From contig NZ_OEQB01000001.1 of assembly GCF_900240295.1 (NCBI RefSeq), positions 434,001 through 498,000 of the forward strand: a DNA stretch of 64,000 nucleotides. Reading direction: 5' to 3'. Both the position numbers and the translations under genes were made by a program. This DNA is from Megasphaera vaginalis (ex Bordigoni et al. 2020) (GTDB lineage: Bacteria > Bacillota > Negativicutes > Veillonellales > Megasphaeraceae). The notes beneath the pieces were generated by a model that saw only the letters and a list, made by a program, of their open reading frames with translations, was not told where the DNA came from and did not search any database. Below, piece after piece: positions 1 to 9,378 of this stretch. Position 1 is the stretch's first letter. Each line of letters opens with the position of its first letter.

Positions 1-828
1 ATTACAATAACAGCCCAAGGCCTCTCCCGCCGCGCCGGCTGCCTGAAGCTCCCGCCTTTTGGCTTCGGAAAATCCTCGCCGCGCAGCCATGACATCGGCA
101 CGACCGATACCGTACAGCAACACGTCGGCGCGTTGGGCCAACGTCACGCTCGCCTTCGTCTGTTCGTCAGATTCCATCATTACCTTTAATGCCGCCGCGC
201 TCAATTCATCGGATACGTGCAGCATGTGCGACTTACCGCCCGTTTTGGCGGCAATCATTTCGGCAATATAATTCGCCTGCAATTTCACGCGATTACCCAA
301 TCCGCCCCGAGCGGGCACGACGGTAAGAGACGCATTTTGCTGCGGCAGCTGCGCCGCGACGGCAGCCATCGTTGAACCGCCGCTGACGGCAACGGCACGA
401 ACCGTACCGAACAGAGCCGTCAGGCAGTCGGCGCCGCGACGCCCCAATTCTTCTTTCGCCGTCTGATCGTCATCGCAATTTCCGGGAACAATATACACGG
501 AATCCAATTGTAAGGCCTGGCAAAGCCGTTCTTGCATGTCATCCAAATTATTCAGACGCAGAAAGCATTCCAGCAGTTCCGGCATCAGCCGTTTGCCTTC
601 CGGTTCCATTTCGATTCCCATCGACGTGAAACGAACAATGCCGCTGCGCCGCAGTACGTCCACATGTGCCCGTACTACCCGTTCGGAAAGTCCAGATAAA
701 GTCGCCAGCGTCCGGCGCCCTACCGGTTCAGCATCAGAAATGTGGCGCAACAAGAGATATCTTTCTTTGATCGTGCTCATGACGTCGGGCGCGATCTTCT
801 GAAACATATCGAGAAGATTATTTTCCAT
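1..828 (-). CDS. cggR: Central glycolytic genes regulator CggR (SorC family), C-terminus cut by window edge
   Basis: SorC/DeoR-type sugar-phosphate-sensing repressor. The reading frame starts at the ATG at 828 behind an AGAGGAGG site and stays open to base 1 (276 codons), so the C-terminus lies outside the window. The N-terminal ~60 residues form a winged helix-turn-helix (RRTLATLSGLSERVVRAHVD). The rest matches the SorC effector domain, with VSGGSTMAAVA and a YGIGRADVM motif. In Bacillus CggR senses fructose-1,6-bisphosphate and represses the gap operon. Here the gene lies 46 bp downstream of a gap gene, so it is probably co-transcribed with it and autoregulated from the promoter at 1961-1989. 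Family assignment is firm; the exact target set is inferred. Confidence 0.88.
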   Translation of the reverse strand, partial: MENNLLDMFQKIAPDVMSTIKERYLLLRHISDAEPVGRRTLATLSGLSERVVRAHVDVLRRSGIVRFTSMGIEMEPEGKRLMPELLECFLRLNNLDDMQERLCQALQLDSVYIVPGNCDDDQTAKEELGRRGADCLTALFGTVRAVAVSGGSTMAAVAAQLPQQNASLTVVPARGGLGNRVKLQANYIAEMIAAKTGGKSHMLHVSDELSAAALKVMMESDEQTKASVTLAQRADVLLYGIGRADVMAARRGFSEAKRRELQAAGAAGEALGCYCN

Positions 829-874
829 TCCCTTTCCTCCTCTGATTGTCCGCCTTATCTGCTGCATTTACATG

Positions 875-1888
875 CTAAACGCCTTTAGAAGCAATATATG
901 CCGCCAGGTCATTCACTCGCAACGAATATCCCCATTCATTGTCGTACCAAGCGACGACCTTGACCATATCCTCGCCTACGACACGTGTATCCAAGGCATC
1001 GACAATAGAACTGTGTGTATCACTGATATAATCGGATGACACCGTAGCGTCTTCCGAATACGCAAGAATTCCTTTCAACGGGCCGTCGGCCCACTTTTTC
1101 AAAGCCTGATTGACAGCTTCCTTGGTTACTTTTTTACCCAAAACGGCAACCAGATCCGTCATGGATACATTCGGCGTCGGCACGCGCAGCGCCATGCCCG
1201 TAAATTTCCCTTTCAGCTCGGGGAGCACGAGCGCAACCGCCTGTGCGGCTCCGGTCGAAGTCGGAATAATGGCCTGCGTAGCGCAGCGGGCACGACGCAG
1301 ATCCTTGTGAACGCTGTCAACAAGATGCTGATCGTTCGTATATGAATGGACAGTCGTCATCATGCCGCGAACGATGCCGAACTCACTGGAAAGCACTTTG
1401 GCAATGGGAGCCAGACAGTTCGTCGTGCAGGAACCGTTGGAAATGATGTGATGCGTTGCCGGATCATATGTTTCTTCATTGACCCCCATAACAATCGTTG
1501 CATCCGGCTCTTTTCCGGGCGCTGTAATGATGACCTTCTTGGCGCCGCCGGCCAAATGTTTCGAAGCCGAAGCATGGTCCTTAAATTTACCCGTCGATTC
1601 GACGACAATATCTACGCCCAGCGTTTTCCACGGAATATTGGCCGGATCCGTTTCATTCGTCACAGGAATGCTGCGGCCGTCAACAAGCAAACACTGCCGT
1701 TCACTGTCAAACGAAACGTCATGATCCCAGGTACCGTGTACCGTATCGAACTTCAACAAATCCGCCATGATGGGTCCGACAGATCGATTATTCAGCGCCG
1801 CAATTTCGACTTCGGGATGTAATAAAGCCGTACGAAACGTACATCTCCCAATCCTGCCAAATCCACTAATACCGATTTTTACTGCCAT
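875..1888 (-). CDS. gap: Glyceraldehyde-3-phosphate dehydrogenase, GapA/GapB Bacillus-type paralog
   Basis: Phosphorylating GAPDH, 337 residues, glycolysis or gluconeogenesis in the cytosol. Visible motifs are the Rossmann GISGFGRIGR near the N-terminus, the catalytic Cys154 in SNGSCTTNC, and the C-terminal WYDNEWGYS. The ATG at 1888 is preferred over a GTG at 1891 because it is 7 nt from GGAGG. The residues that hold the NAD ribose (Asp-Leu-Thr in B. subtilis GapA) are Asn34-Arg35-Ser36 here, and the Leu-Pro pair of NAD-specific enzymes is replaced by Ser-Val (VDSVHKD). In known GAPDHs such changes relax specificity toward NADP, so an NADP-using role is possible. A second, different GAPDH lies at 3753-4784. 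It is followed by cggR. Confidence 0.95.
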   Translation of the reverse strand: MAVKIGISGFGRIGRCTFRTALLHPEVEIAALNNRSVGPIMADLLKFDTVHGTWDHDVSFDSERQCLLVDGRSIPVTNETDPANIPWKTLGVDIVVESTGKFKDHASASKHLAGGAKKVIITAPGKEPDATIVMGVNEETYDPATHHIISNGSCTTNCLAPIAKVLSSEFGIVRGMMTTVHSYTNDQHLVDSVHKDLRRARCATQAIIPTSTGAAQAVALVLPELKGKFTGMALRVPTPNVSMTDLVAVLGKKVTKEAVNQALKKWADGPLKGILAYSEDATVSSDYISDTHSSIVDALDTRVVGEDMVKVVAWYDNEWGYSLRVNDLAAYIASKGV

Positions 1889-1920
1889 CACATATCCTCC
1901 TTACTGAATTAAACAGCTAG

Positions 1921-1939
1921 TTTCCCTGAAAAGGGGAAA
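1921..1939. promoter_or_regulatory. Second short inverted repeat in the gap leader
   Basis: TTTCCC (1921-1926) and GGGAAA (1934-1939) with a 7-nt loop lie in the untranslated leader. This could be a second operator half or a 5' mRNA hairpin. Confidence 0.3.
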
Positions 1940-1942
1940 TTA

Positions 1943-1979
1943 TTTCATTCCTATGCTATAAATATATACTAGAATGAAA
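1943..1979. promoter_or_regulatory. Inverted repeat over the gap promoter, probable CggR operator
   Basis: The arms TTTCATTC (1943-1950) and GAATGAAA (1972-1979) flank the -10 box; one arm is in the -35/-10 spacer and one near the expected transcript start. Position and symmetry fit a repressor site. CggR is the obvious candidate because its gene is in the same transcript. Binding is inferred. Confidence 0.5.
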
Positions 1980-1989
1980 CTATTGTAAA
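1961..1989 (-). promoter_or_regulatory. Promoter of gap-cggR
   Basis: On the minus strand TTTACA (1984-1989) and TATATT (1961-1966) are separated by 17 bp. It lies about 70 bp upstream of the gap start. Confidence 0.75.
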
Positions 1990-2103
1990 TTACATATAGC
2001 GAGTTTTTCCGTAAGTCGGCTTTCTTCATTTCCGTATTTTTCTTTATTTATGCTGTCTATATAAAAATTGTTGTACTCTATTTGTCATGCAAGCTATTTC
2101 TTG

Positions 2104-3627
2104 TTATTCGTCAAGCAGATTATGCCCCGTCATTTCTTGCGGCTGCTTCATACCGGCAAGGTACAGCAACGTCGGCGCCACATCGGCTAAAATGCCGTCA
2201 TGAAGATGACCGCCCCGCCAGGCGTCGCTGAATAAAATGCACGGAACATGATTTGTCGTATGTGCCGTATACGGCGATCCCGTCTTCGTATCCGTCATGC
2301 GTTCAGCATTGCCGTGATCGGCAATGATCAATAAGTGCCCGCCTCGGGAGCGCAGGGCTTCTGCGATCTTGCCGATACAGGTATCGACAGTTTCCACCGC
2401 CTTAACGGCAGCTGGCAATACACCGGTGTGTCCCACCATATCGGGATTGGCGAAGTTCAGTATGATCATGTCATACGTCCCTTCGTGTATGGCGGCAACC
2501 GCTTTTTCCGTCACCGCCGGCGCATTCATTTCAGGCTGCAGATCATAGGTAGCGACTTTCGGCGACGGCACGAGAATACGGTCTTCGCCTTCATTCGGCG
2601 CCTCTTCGCCGCCATTGAAGAAATACGTCACATGAGCATACTTTTCCGTTTCCGCTATTCGCAGCTGTTTCTTCCCGGCCTTGGCCAGAACTTCTCCTAA
2701 GGTGTTGGCCAAATGTTCCTTATCGTACACGATATGAACGGGCAGCGTATCTTCATAACGGGTCATCGTCGCCACATAAAGCCGCAGTTTTTCCGGCCTG
2801 ACAAAGCCGTCGAAGTCGTCGGCTGCCAAAGCCGTCGTCAACTGTCTGGCTCTATCGGGCCGAAAGTTGAAGAAAATAACGCTGTCCCCGTCTTTCAAGC
2901 AATGTTTATGAATCACCGTAGGCAGCACGAATTCATCGGAAAGGCCTTTTTCATAAGAAGCCGCCAGACAAGCCTGCGCCGTTGCCGCCGTCTCGCCGCT
3001 GCCGTAAACGACGGCGTTATAAGCCTTCTCGGTACGCTCCCACCGCCGATCGCGATCCATGGCATAATACCGGCCGCTGACGGTGGCGATCTCCCCTACG
3101 CCGAGAGCGGCGCACCTGTCCTCCAATTCCCGGATGTACAGTTCGGCACTGCGCGGCAACACGTCACGGCCGTCCAGAAAGGCATGAATGTACACGTTTT
3201 TCACACCGCTGCGCTTGGCCATTTCCAACAATCCGTACAGATGCCGCTCGCTGCTGTGCACACCGCCCGGGGAAACCAATCCCATCAGATGCAACGCACC
3301 GTTATGGGCTTTCGCCTGTTCCATTGCGCCTACAAGCGCTTCTTTTTCAAAAAACGCGCCGCTGCCAATATCATTTGTAATCTTGGTCAGCGATTGGTAT
3401 ACGATACGGCCGGCACCGATATTTAAATGGCCGACTTCGGAATTTCCTATCTGTCCATGCGGCAAGCCGACGGCTTCTGCCGACGCTTCCAAATAAGAAT
3501 GGGGATATTCTTTCCATAATTTCGGCAAGACCTTCAAATCGGCCGCCGCCACTGCATTGTCATGAACATCGTCACTACAGCCGAAACCATCCATGATGAC
3601 GAGCATAACGGTATTTTTGGTTTTCAT
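2104..3627 (-). CDS. gpmI: 2,3-bisphosphoglycerate-independent phosphoglycerate mutase
   Basis: Interconverts 3- and 2-phosphoglycerate in glycolysis with two metal ions and a phosphoserine intermediate. The 507-residue length is normal for the family. The N-terminal VMLVIMDGFG motif supplies a metal-binding Asp. The phosphorylated serine lies in GQIGNSEVGHLNIGAGR. Later motifs are HAFLDGRDVLP, FFNFRPDRARQ, ILNFANPDMVGHTG and IIADHGNAE, all alkaline-phosphatase superfamily metal or substrate motifs. It lies between the two GAPDH genes, with its own promoter (3656-3684) and a hairpin that separates it from the upstream gapA. Confidence 0.97.
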   Translation of the reverse strand: MKTKNTVMLVIMDGFGCSDDVHDNAVAAADLKVLPKLWKEYPHSYLEASAEAVGLPHGQIGNSEVGHLNIGAGRIVYQSLTKITNDIGSGAFFEKEALVGAMEQAKAHNGALHLMGLVSPGGVHSSERHLYGLLEMAKRSGVKNVYIHAFLDGRDVLPRSAELYIRELEDRCAALGVGEIATVSGRYYAMDRDRRWERTEKAYNAVVYGSGETAATAQACLAASYEKGLSDEFVLPTVIHKHCLKDGDSVIFFNFRPDRARQLTTALAADDFDGFVRPEKLRLYVATMTRYEDTLPVHIVYDKEHLANTLGEVLAKAGKKQLRIAETEKYAHVTYFFNGGEEAPNEGEDRILVPSPKVATYDLQPEMNAPAVTEKAVAAIHEGTYDMIILNFANPDMVGHTGVLPAAVKAVETVDTCIGKIAEALRSRGGHLLIIADHGNAERMTDTKTGSPYTAHTTNHVPCILFSDAWRGGHLHDGILADVAPTLLYLAGMKQPQEMTGHNLLDE

Positions 3628-3655
3628 CGTCAGCCTCCTCCTTTATACGTGTTCT

Positions 3656-3684
3656 ATTATAAGACAAATCGCCGTATACGTGAA
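3656..3684 (-). promoter_or_regulatory. Promoter of gpmI
   Basis: Minus strand TTCACG (3679-3684), 17-bp spacer, TATAAT (3656-3661), followed by a GGAGGAGG ribosome binding site and the gpmI start. Confidence 0.6.
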
Positions 3685-3713
3685 CAGGCAGGAGACCCGT
3701 CTCTCCTGCCTGT
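3684..3713. terminator. Hairpin between gapA and gpmI
   Basis: Perfect 12-bp arms ACAGGCAGGAGA / TCTCCTGCCTGT with a 6-nt loop, 40 bp after the gapA stop. On the minus strand there is no clear T-run, so termination is likely but unproven. The hairpin abuts the gpmI -35 box. Confidence 0.5.
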
Positions 3714-3752
3714 CTTTTCGTCCGCCTCACCGCTGCCAACGTGCCGGCAACA

Positions 3753-4799
<1,047 letters not shown>

Positions 4800-4848
4800 T
4801 TATGACCAAACATACACTCAACTGTCATCAAAACTTTTTGTTGTGTTT

Positions 4849-4877
4849 ATTATGACATATCGGGAGCATTTTTGCAA
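4849..4877 (-). promoter_or_regulatory. Promoter of gapA
   Basis: Minus strand TTGCAA (4872-4877), 17-bp spacer, CATAAT (4849-4854), about 65 bp before the start codon. Confidence 0.6.
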
Positions 4878-4925
4878 CTGTATGGACGCAATACGTCCCA
4901 TTTTTTTACGTTTCTTACTTTCTTT

Positions 4926-5684
4926 TTACTGAAATCCCAGGTAATGCGCCCCCATACCGGCATATTCTTTTACAGCCAATGTCGTATTATACAACCCCTG
5001 CGCATTGGGAATCAGGGAAAAAGGGGTAATCGTCAGCGGCCGGCTTGCCTGGTAATCGCAAGGATACGGGCGGACAACCGTTTCTTCCTGAGAAAAAAAT
5101 CCCATTGCCCGCGGCATATGGAAGGCACTCGTAAGCAGAATAATGCTTTTCCAGCCGTGCTCTCTGCACAGCTGCATCGTATACGCCGCATTTTCCGCCG
5201 TATTTCTGCTGTTGTCTTCAGTATAAATCATCGTTTCCGGCACGCCGGCCTCTATCAGCACCCGCTTCTCGATAGCGCTTTCGTTCCCGTCTTCAGCAAA
5301 AACGACGCCGCCGGATAAGACGATCGGCACCTGCATCTGTCGTTGCAGACGCAATGCCGTCAAAAGCCGATTGGCCGCTATATCGCCGACCTGACCGGAA
5401 CCGTTCAGGTCGGCAACGCCGCCATACGAACCGCCGCCGAGTACGACGATGGCCTCAGCCTGAAGAGGCACAGCCGACTGAATATATCGATCCTCCAAAG
5501 AGGAAATAAGCATATTTCCGATAGGCTCCAACGAAGACAGATATAAAAAAAAGGTCAGGAGCGCAATGGCGCTGTGACCTTTTTCTTGATTTTTGATTAA
5601 ACGCGCAGACGCGACGACGAACGCCGCGACAACGAATCCTAAAGGCATGAACCAGGCGTAAAGCCATTTAATAAGATACAGCAT
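4926..5684 (-). CDS. YdcF/SanA/ElyC-family (DUF218) membrane protein
   Basis: 252-residue protein with two hydrophobic segments in the first ~60 residues and a DUF218 domain after them. Family motifs are EAIVVLGGG, DNSRNTAENA and ILLTSAFHMPRA. E. coli relatives (ElyC, SanA) act in envelope integrity and peptidoglycan metabolism, but no reaction is firmly established for most members. The start at 5684 has GGAGG 7 nt upstream. It is 13 bp downstream of the C39-like gene and probably co-transcribed with it. Confidence 0.8.
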   Translation of the reverse strand: MLYLIKWLYAWFMPLGFVVAAFVVASARLIKNQEKGHSAIALLTFFLYLSSLEPIGNMLISSLEDRYIQSAVPLQAEAIVVLGGGSYGGVADLNGSGQVGDIAANRLLTALRLQRQMQVPIVLSGGVVFAEDGNESAIEKRVLIEAGVPETMIYTEDNSRNTAENAAYTMQLCREHGWKSIILLTSAFHMPRAMGFFSQEETVVRPYPCDYQASRPLTITPFSLIPNAQGLYNTTLAVKEYAGMGAHYLGFQ

Positions 5685-5697
5685 CCGTACGCCTCCG

Positions 5698-6309
5698 TTA
5701 TCTGTCCCACGGCAGATTGATCAAAATCATACCGCCCTTTTTCGTATAACCGCTGTTCCACAAGTCGGGAAAAGAGAACCAGTGATACGTGCCGTATGTC
5801 ACGGCCTTAACCATAAAAGAATCTTCAAATTCTTCATACCCTGCCAGCCAAAACCAGTGCCAGACATAATTGGTAAAGTTCGGATTATGGTGCTGCAAAT
5901 TAAGATACGGCACTGCCATGGAACTGTCAATCTGCCTTTTCAACGCTTCGCGCATCGTTTCGAAGGAACAGTCGCTGTTCAGTCCTTTCATGGAAATACG
6001 CGTTTCACCGACGCTCTTCAAATAATTACGGTATCCGTCCATCCAGACCTCAAGCGTATTAATTCCCGTCATACGCGGCCGCAAATACGGCTTCATGATC
6101 TGGGAGAACCGAATATACTCCGACGCCGTAATCGTATCCTTGGAAAAAGGATATACGTGATCCAACCCGAAACGCCGGGCCAGATAAATGCTGATGTCAC
6201 AGGCGACAACGGCACCGCAACCGCCGATATTCATCCATCTGTCGGAAAACAGCGACTGGTCGAAACCGTAATAGTTTTCCACTTTAAACAATTCCAATTC
6301 TTTCATCAT
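5698..6309 (-). CDS. C39-like cysteine-peptidase-fold protein, function unknown
   Basis: 203-residue soluble protein without a signal peptide. An N-terminal WMNIGGCGAVVA segment with Cys31 and a C-terminal GTYHWFSFPD with His176 and Asp182 are laid out like the Cys-His-Asp triad of papain-like C39 proteases. I infer a C39-like fold from this pattern only; substrate is unknown. It may be followed in one transcript by the YdcF gene. A start at the second Met (6306) is equally possible. Confidence 0.55.
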   Translation of the reverse strand: MMKELELFKVENYYGFDQSLFSDRWMNIGGCGAVVACDISIYLARRFGLDHVYPFSKDTITASEYIRFSQIMKPYLRPRMTGINTLEVWMDGYRNYLKSVGETRISMKGLNSDCSFETMREALKRQIDSSMAVPYLNLQHHNPNFTNYVWHWFWLAGYEEFEDSFMVKAVTYGTYHWFSFPDLWNSGYTKKGGMILINLPWDR

Positions 6310-6408
6310 GGCATAACCCCCTTAATGCCTGACCGCAACCGTTCTGCAGCCGCGGAAGACGGCGTTCTCCTGCACCTGAACACGCCGTTTCCGGCATTAC
6401 CTGCGTGC

Positions 6409-7407
6409 TCAGGTGCCTGCAGCAGCGCTTTCCGCTTCCACCAAGTCCGCCACGTCGGCAACGAACCGCTCTGCCGTCGTTTCCCGGGAAAAAGCGGCGT
6501 AAACGTAATCGCCGTCCCGCCAATAAGCGGCATAGGTACCCGTACCGTTTGGCCCTACACGGTATGAACCGACGACGACCTGCTGGCGGCCGATTTTCCT
6601 CTTCTGCCAGCAATCGGCCGCCAGTCCGCTGATATCCTTCATTCGAACATCACGATACCGCGCTTTGCGGACAAAAAATTCGTCATTATTCTTAATCGTA
6701 TAATCCTTATATGCCGCCTGTGCCGTCACGCCGGAAATGACGCTGCAGCCGACAAGTCGGTAATGACTGCCGGCAGGCAGTGTCAGCGGCCGAAAGCCGA
6801 CGGCGGACGCGACCTCTTCCAGATTGCCGTAAACGACGACAGGATTCGGCACCGCCGGGACATCGCCCTGCGTCTTGCCGATCAAAGCGGAGACAACAGC
6901 CTTAAACGTTGCCTCCGTCACCCCTCTCGTCATGACTGCGTAAGCGAAAGTGCGGTCATGCCAAGCAGCGGCATAGCTTTCCGTCAGAGCGTCTGCAGCG
7001 ACGGATACGACACTGCCGCCGTAAATCTGATACTGCCAGTCAGCCGCGGTAAGACCGCTGATGTTCGGCAACTGTCCTACGTTGCGCAGCGCCCCCTTGC
7101 GGACAATGATCTCCTGCACACCGGTCCGATTCGTATAGCTGATCTGCGCCAGTACCCCGGAAATGACCCGATAATCAATTGCTGCAAATTGATCCTCCGC
7201 CGGCAGCGCCAACGGCGCAAATCCCAAGGCGTCCCGCAACGCTTCGCTGTCGCCTACGGCTCGGGTTTCCGCCGGCATGGCCGACATACCGGCAAGGCCG
7301 GAAGTGACGGCACGTTGTTCCCAGCCGGCAACATCGGCAGCCGTCGTTCCTTGAAGCAAAAGCAATCCGGCAAAGCCTGCCAGGAGATACGTCTTGCCCT
7401 TGACCAT
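6409..7407 (-). CDS. Secreted protein with two tandem copies of a ~120-residue domain
   Basis: 332 residues. The start at 7407 is chosen because it gives a clean signal peptide (KGKTYLLAGFAGLLLLQG) and has an AGAGGTGG site; a longer frame would run into the upstream glutaredoxin gene. The mature part is an internal duplication: each half has GF.PL.LPA, VISGV.AQ..Y, a DISGL or NISGL segment followed by W, and an aromatic stretch near AYA. The pattern resembles DUF4367-like extracytoplasmic domains, but that link is weak. Function unknown; probably exported. Confidence 0.65.
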   Translation of the reverse strand: MVKGKTYLLAGFAGLLLLQGTTAADVAGWEQRAVTSGLAGMSAMPAETRAVGDSEALRDALGFAPLALPAEDQFAAIDYRVISGVLAQISYTNRTGVQEIIVRKGALRNVGQLPNISGLTAADWQYQIYGGSVVSVAADALTESYAAAWHDRTFAYAVMTRGVTEATFKAVVSALIGKTQGDVPAVPNPVVVYGNLEEVASAVGFRPLTLPAGSHYRLVGCSVISGVTAQAAYKDYTIKNNDEFFVRKARYRDVRMKDISGLAADCWQKRKIGRQQVVVGSYRVGPNGTGTYAAYWRDGDYVYAAFSRETTAERFVADVADLVEAESAAAGT

Positions 7408-7444
7408 ACAGCCGCACCACCTCTCTGCACGCAATAGCGCTCTT

Positions 7445-7720
7445 TTAAAGTACACTGTCAAAAACAGCCTTGATCTTTGCCTTCGTTTCGTCGTACATTT
7501 CCCCGGGATGCGCTTCATACCGTTTTTCATCGTCAACGAACATATTGGGTACATATGTATAGGGGTGCGCCGGCAACAGGTCGGCATGTTCCGTTTCTTC
7601 ATACCAGGTCAGATCAATCGATTGATATGCCGCATTTTCCCGCGTTAATTCTTCAACCGCTTTCTTCGCATTGGCACAATAAGGACAACCGTTTAAGTAA
7701 AATGCCATAATCGTTTTCAT
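7445..7720 (-). CDS. Glutaredoxin-like thiol-disulfide protein
   Basis: 91 residues with the dithiol active site CPYC near residue 13 and the conserved YVPNMFVDDE cis-proline segment after residue 55. It probably reduces protein or small-molecule disulfides in the cytosol. The start has GGAGTCTGG upstream. It lies 37 bp upstream of the secreted duplicated-domain gene. It is not close enough to any known glutaredoxin subgroup to name. Confidence 0.85.
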   Translation of the reverse strand: MKTIMAFYLNGCPYCANAKKAVEELTRENAAYQSIDLTWYEETEHADLLPAHPYTYVPNMFVDDEKRYEAHPGEMYDETKAKIKAVFDSVL

Positions 7721-7759
7721 AGGCCAGACTCCTTTCGCAACACAAACAGAAACTATATG

Positions 7760-8632
7760 TCATGAGCACTTGTCACAAAGAACAGCCGCTCCCAAGACCA
7801 TGACGGCGCCGATCCCGTTAAGAAGACTCATCGGTTCATGCAGAAGCAGCGCCGACAGCAAGATCGCCGTAATCGGATCGACGTAACTGAACACGGCGAT
7901 CGTTTGCGCCTTCAACGATTCCATCGTGCTGAAGTAGATGACGCAGGCAATGCCTGTATGGACAATGATAACGACGGCCAGCAAAACCAATGTCAGTCCC
8001 GTCAGTTGGAAAGACGACCAGCCTTGCGTAACCGTCAAATACGGTATCAGCGCAACTGCGGCCACCGCCAACTGAACGATCGTCTTGTCATAGGCGCCGA
8101 TGTGGTGAATCATTTTGTTGGTCATGATCATCGCCGTGTAAAAGACGGCGGCAGCCAGCCCGCAAACGACGCCGCGCAGTTCGGCGGCTTGGGGAATACC
8201 GCTTTCAGGAACGCCGGAAACAAACACCATGCCGATAATCGCAAGCAAAACACAGAACCCCTTCGGCAAACTCATGGTCTCATGCAAGAAAAATACCGAA
8301 GCGATAATAAGAAAAACAGGAGACATGTAGTAACAAAGGGTCGCCGTAGCAACTGTCGTATACGTATACGATTCAAAAAGAAAAATCCAGTTAAGTCCCA
8401 GAAAGATACCGGAAACGGTCAGCTTTGCCAAATTTCTCCGAATACCGTCGAAATCGGGATGGCGCCTGCAAATCAACAGAAATAACGTCAGAACCAAAGC
8501 ACCTCCGGCGCCGCGCAGGAAGACCAGCATAACTGAATCGATAGGCAGCAGGCGGCGAAAGATACCGATTGTGCCGAAAATGACCATACTCACCAAAAAC
8601 AAATATTTGGATACCTTATTTTCTTCCCCCAT
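7760..8632 (-). CDS. DMT-superfamily transporter with two EamA domains
   Basis: 290-residue inner membrane protein with ten hydrophobic segments in two EamA repeats. Typical features are the short first helix, FLRGAGGALVL, and the second-repeat FSYVDPITAILLSALLLHEP. Members export amino acids, metabolites or drugs; the substrate cannot be read from sequence. It has its own promoter about 195 bp upstream (8828-8856) and a long leader. Confidence 0.85.
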   Translation of the reverse strand: MGEENKVSKYLFLVSMVIFGTIGIFRRLLPIDSVMLVFLRGAGGALVLTLFLLICRRHPDFDGIRRNLAKLTVSGIFLGLNWIFLFESYTYTTVATATLCYYMSPVFLIIASVFFLHETMSLPKGFCVLLAIIGMVFVSGVPESGIPQAAELRGVVCGLAAAVFYTAMIMTNKMIHHIGAYDKTIVQLAVAAVALIPYLTVTQGWSSFQLTGLTLVLLAVVIIVHTGIACVIYFSTMESLKAQTIAVFSYVDPITAILLSALLLHEPMSLLNGIGAVMVLGAAVLCDKCS

Positions 8633-8827
8633 CTATTGCCCTCTCCCCCTAAACGACGCTCCACCGCTGACAGAAACACCTGTCAACTCCGCAGCAACCG
8701 ACGGCGACGGCCGTAACGGATAAGCCGGCCGCTTCCCTCCTGGTGCCGCACCGCCGCACTGCCGCTTCATCGTTGTTCGGGACAGATCGCCGACAGAAGC
8801 GCGTCGTTAATTACCTCTGTTGGAGCA

Positions 8828-8856
8828 ATTGTACTCCATCTTCGGGCTGAACGCAA
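8828..8856 (-). promoter_or_regulatory. Promoter of the EamA transporter gene
   Basis: Minus strand TTGCGT (8851-8856), 17-bp spacer, TACAAT (8828-8833). An inverted repeat TGGAGCAATTGTACTCCA (8821-8838) overlaps the -10 box and could be an operator. Confidence 0.45.
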
Positions 8857-9292
8857 TTGACCCCGACAAACTGCCCTCTCTTTTTCCTGCCGCCACGGCC
8901 CGAATTGCCGCAAAAGTGCCCGCCATGCCGATGGCGTTCGGCTATTTACCGGTCGCAACCGCGCGCCGTCAAGCATCGGTCTGCCGCTGTCGCCTGCAGA
9001 AGTACCTGCTCCTTCGCGAAAGGCCGGCAATCAGGATGCTTATAATAACATATTATGCCAACACGCTCTATTTACCTTCCGTTTATATATTCCTATATGT
9101 AATATCGGCTACTTGTATCATATCAAAAACACCAACGGTAATACGCTTCCCGTTCGGTCCCGCCGGCAGAAAATTTTTAAACTATGCGGTATAAAGCCAT
9201 TTTTCAGACATCTGCTTCAGCCTCCTACGAAAACGCCGTCTAAATCCGCAGAAATACAAGGTTTCCCCGAATTTTTTTTACAAAAAAAGTAT

Positions 9293-9320
9293 TTGCATTT
9301 GAGAAGATAAATGATAGAAT
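9293..9320 (+). promoter_or_regulatory. Promoter of potE
   Basis: TTGCAT (9293-9298), 16-bp spacer, TAGAAT (9315-9320), about 60 bp before the potE start. Confidence 0.5.
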
Positions 9321-9378
9321 AAGTTGATTTTTAAATTTGAAGCAGATTGTATGGCTGCTTATGAAAGAAGGACTGATA

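Larger units (their letters stand above)
8633..9378. other. 746-bp intergenic region without a recognised gene
   Basis: Between the divergent EamA and potE genes. The left half is GC-rich and structured, holding the leader and promoter of the EamA gene. The right half (from about 9035) is AT-rich and holds the potE promoter. Open frames here lack ribosome sites and protein-like composition. I compared it with lysine, cobalamin, TPP, FMN and T-box leaders and found no match. Confidence 0.5.

Noticed and set aside
8633-9378. Lysine, cobalamin, TPP, FMN or T-box leader in front of the EamA gene
   Set aside because: A GCCGAACGCCATCGGCATGGCG stretch recalls part of the lysine riboswitch, but the other conserved elements are missing.
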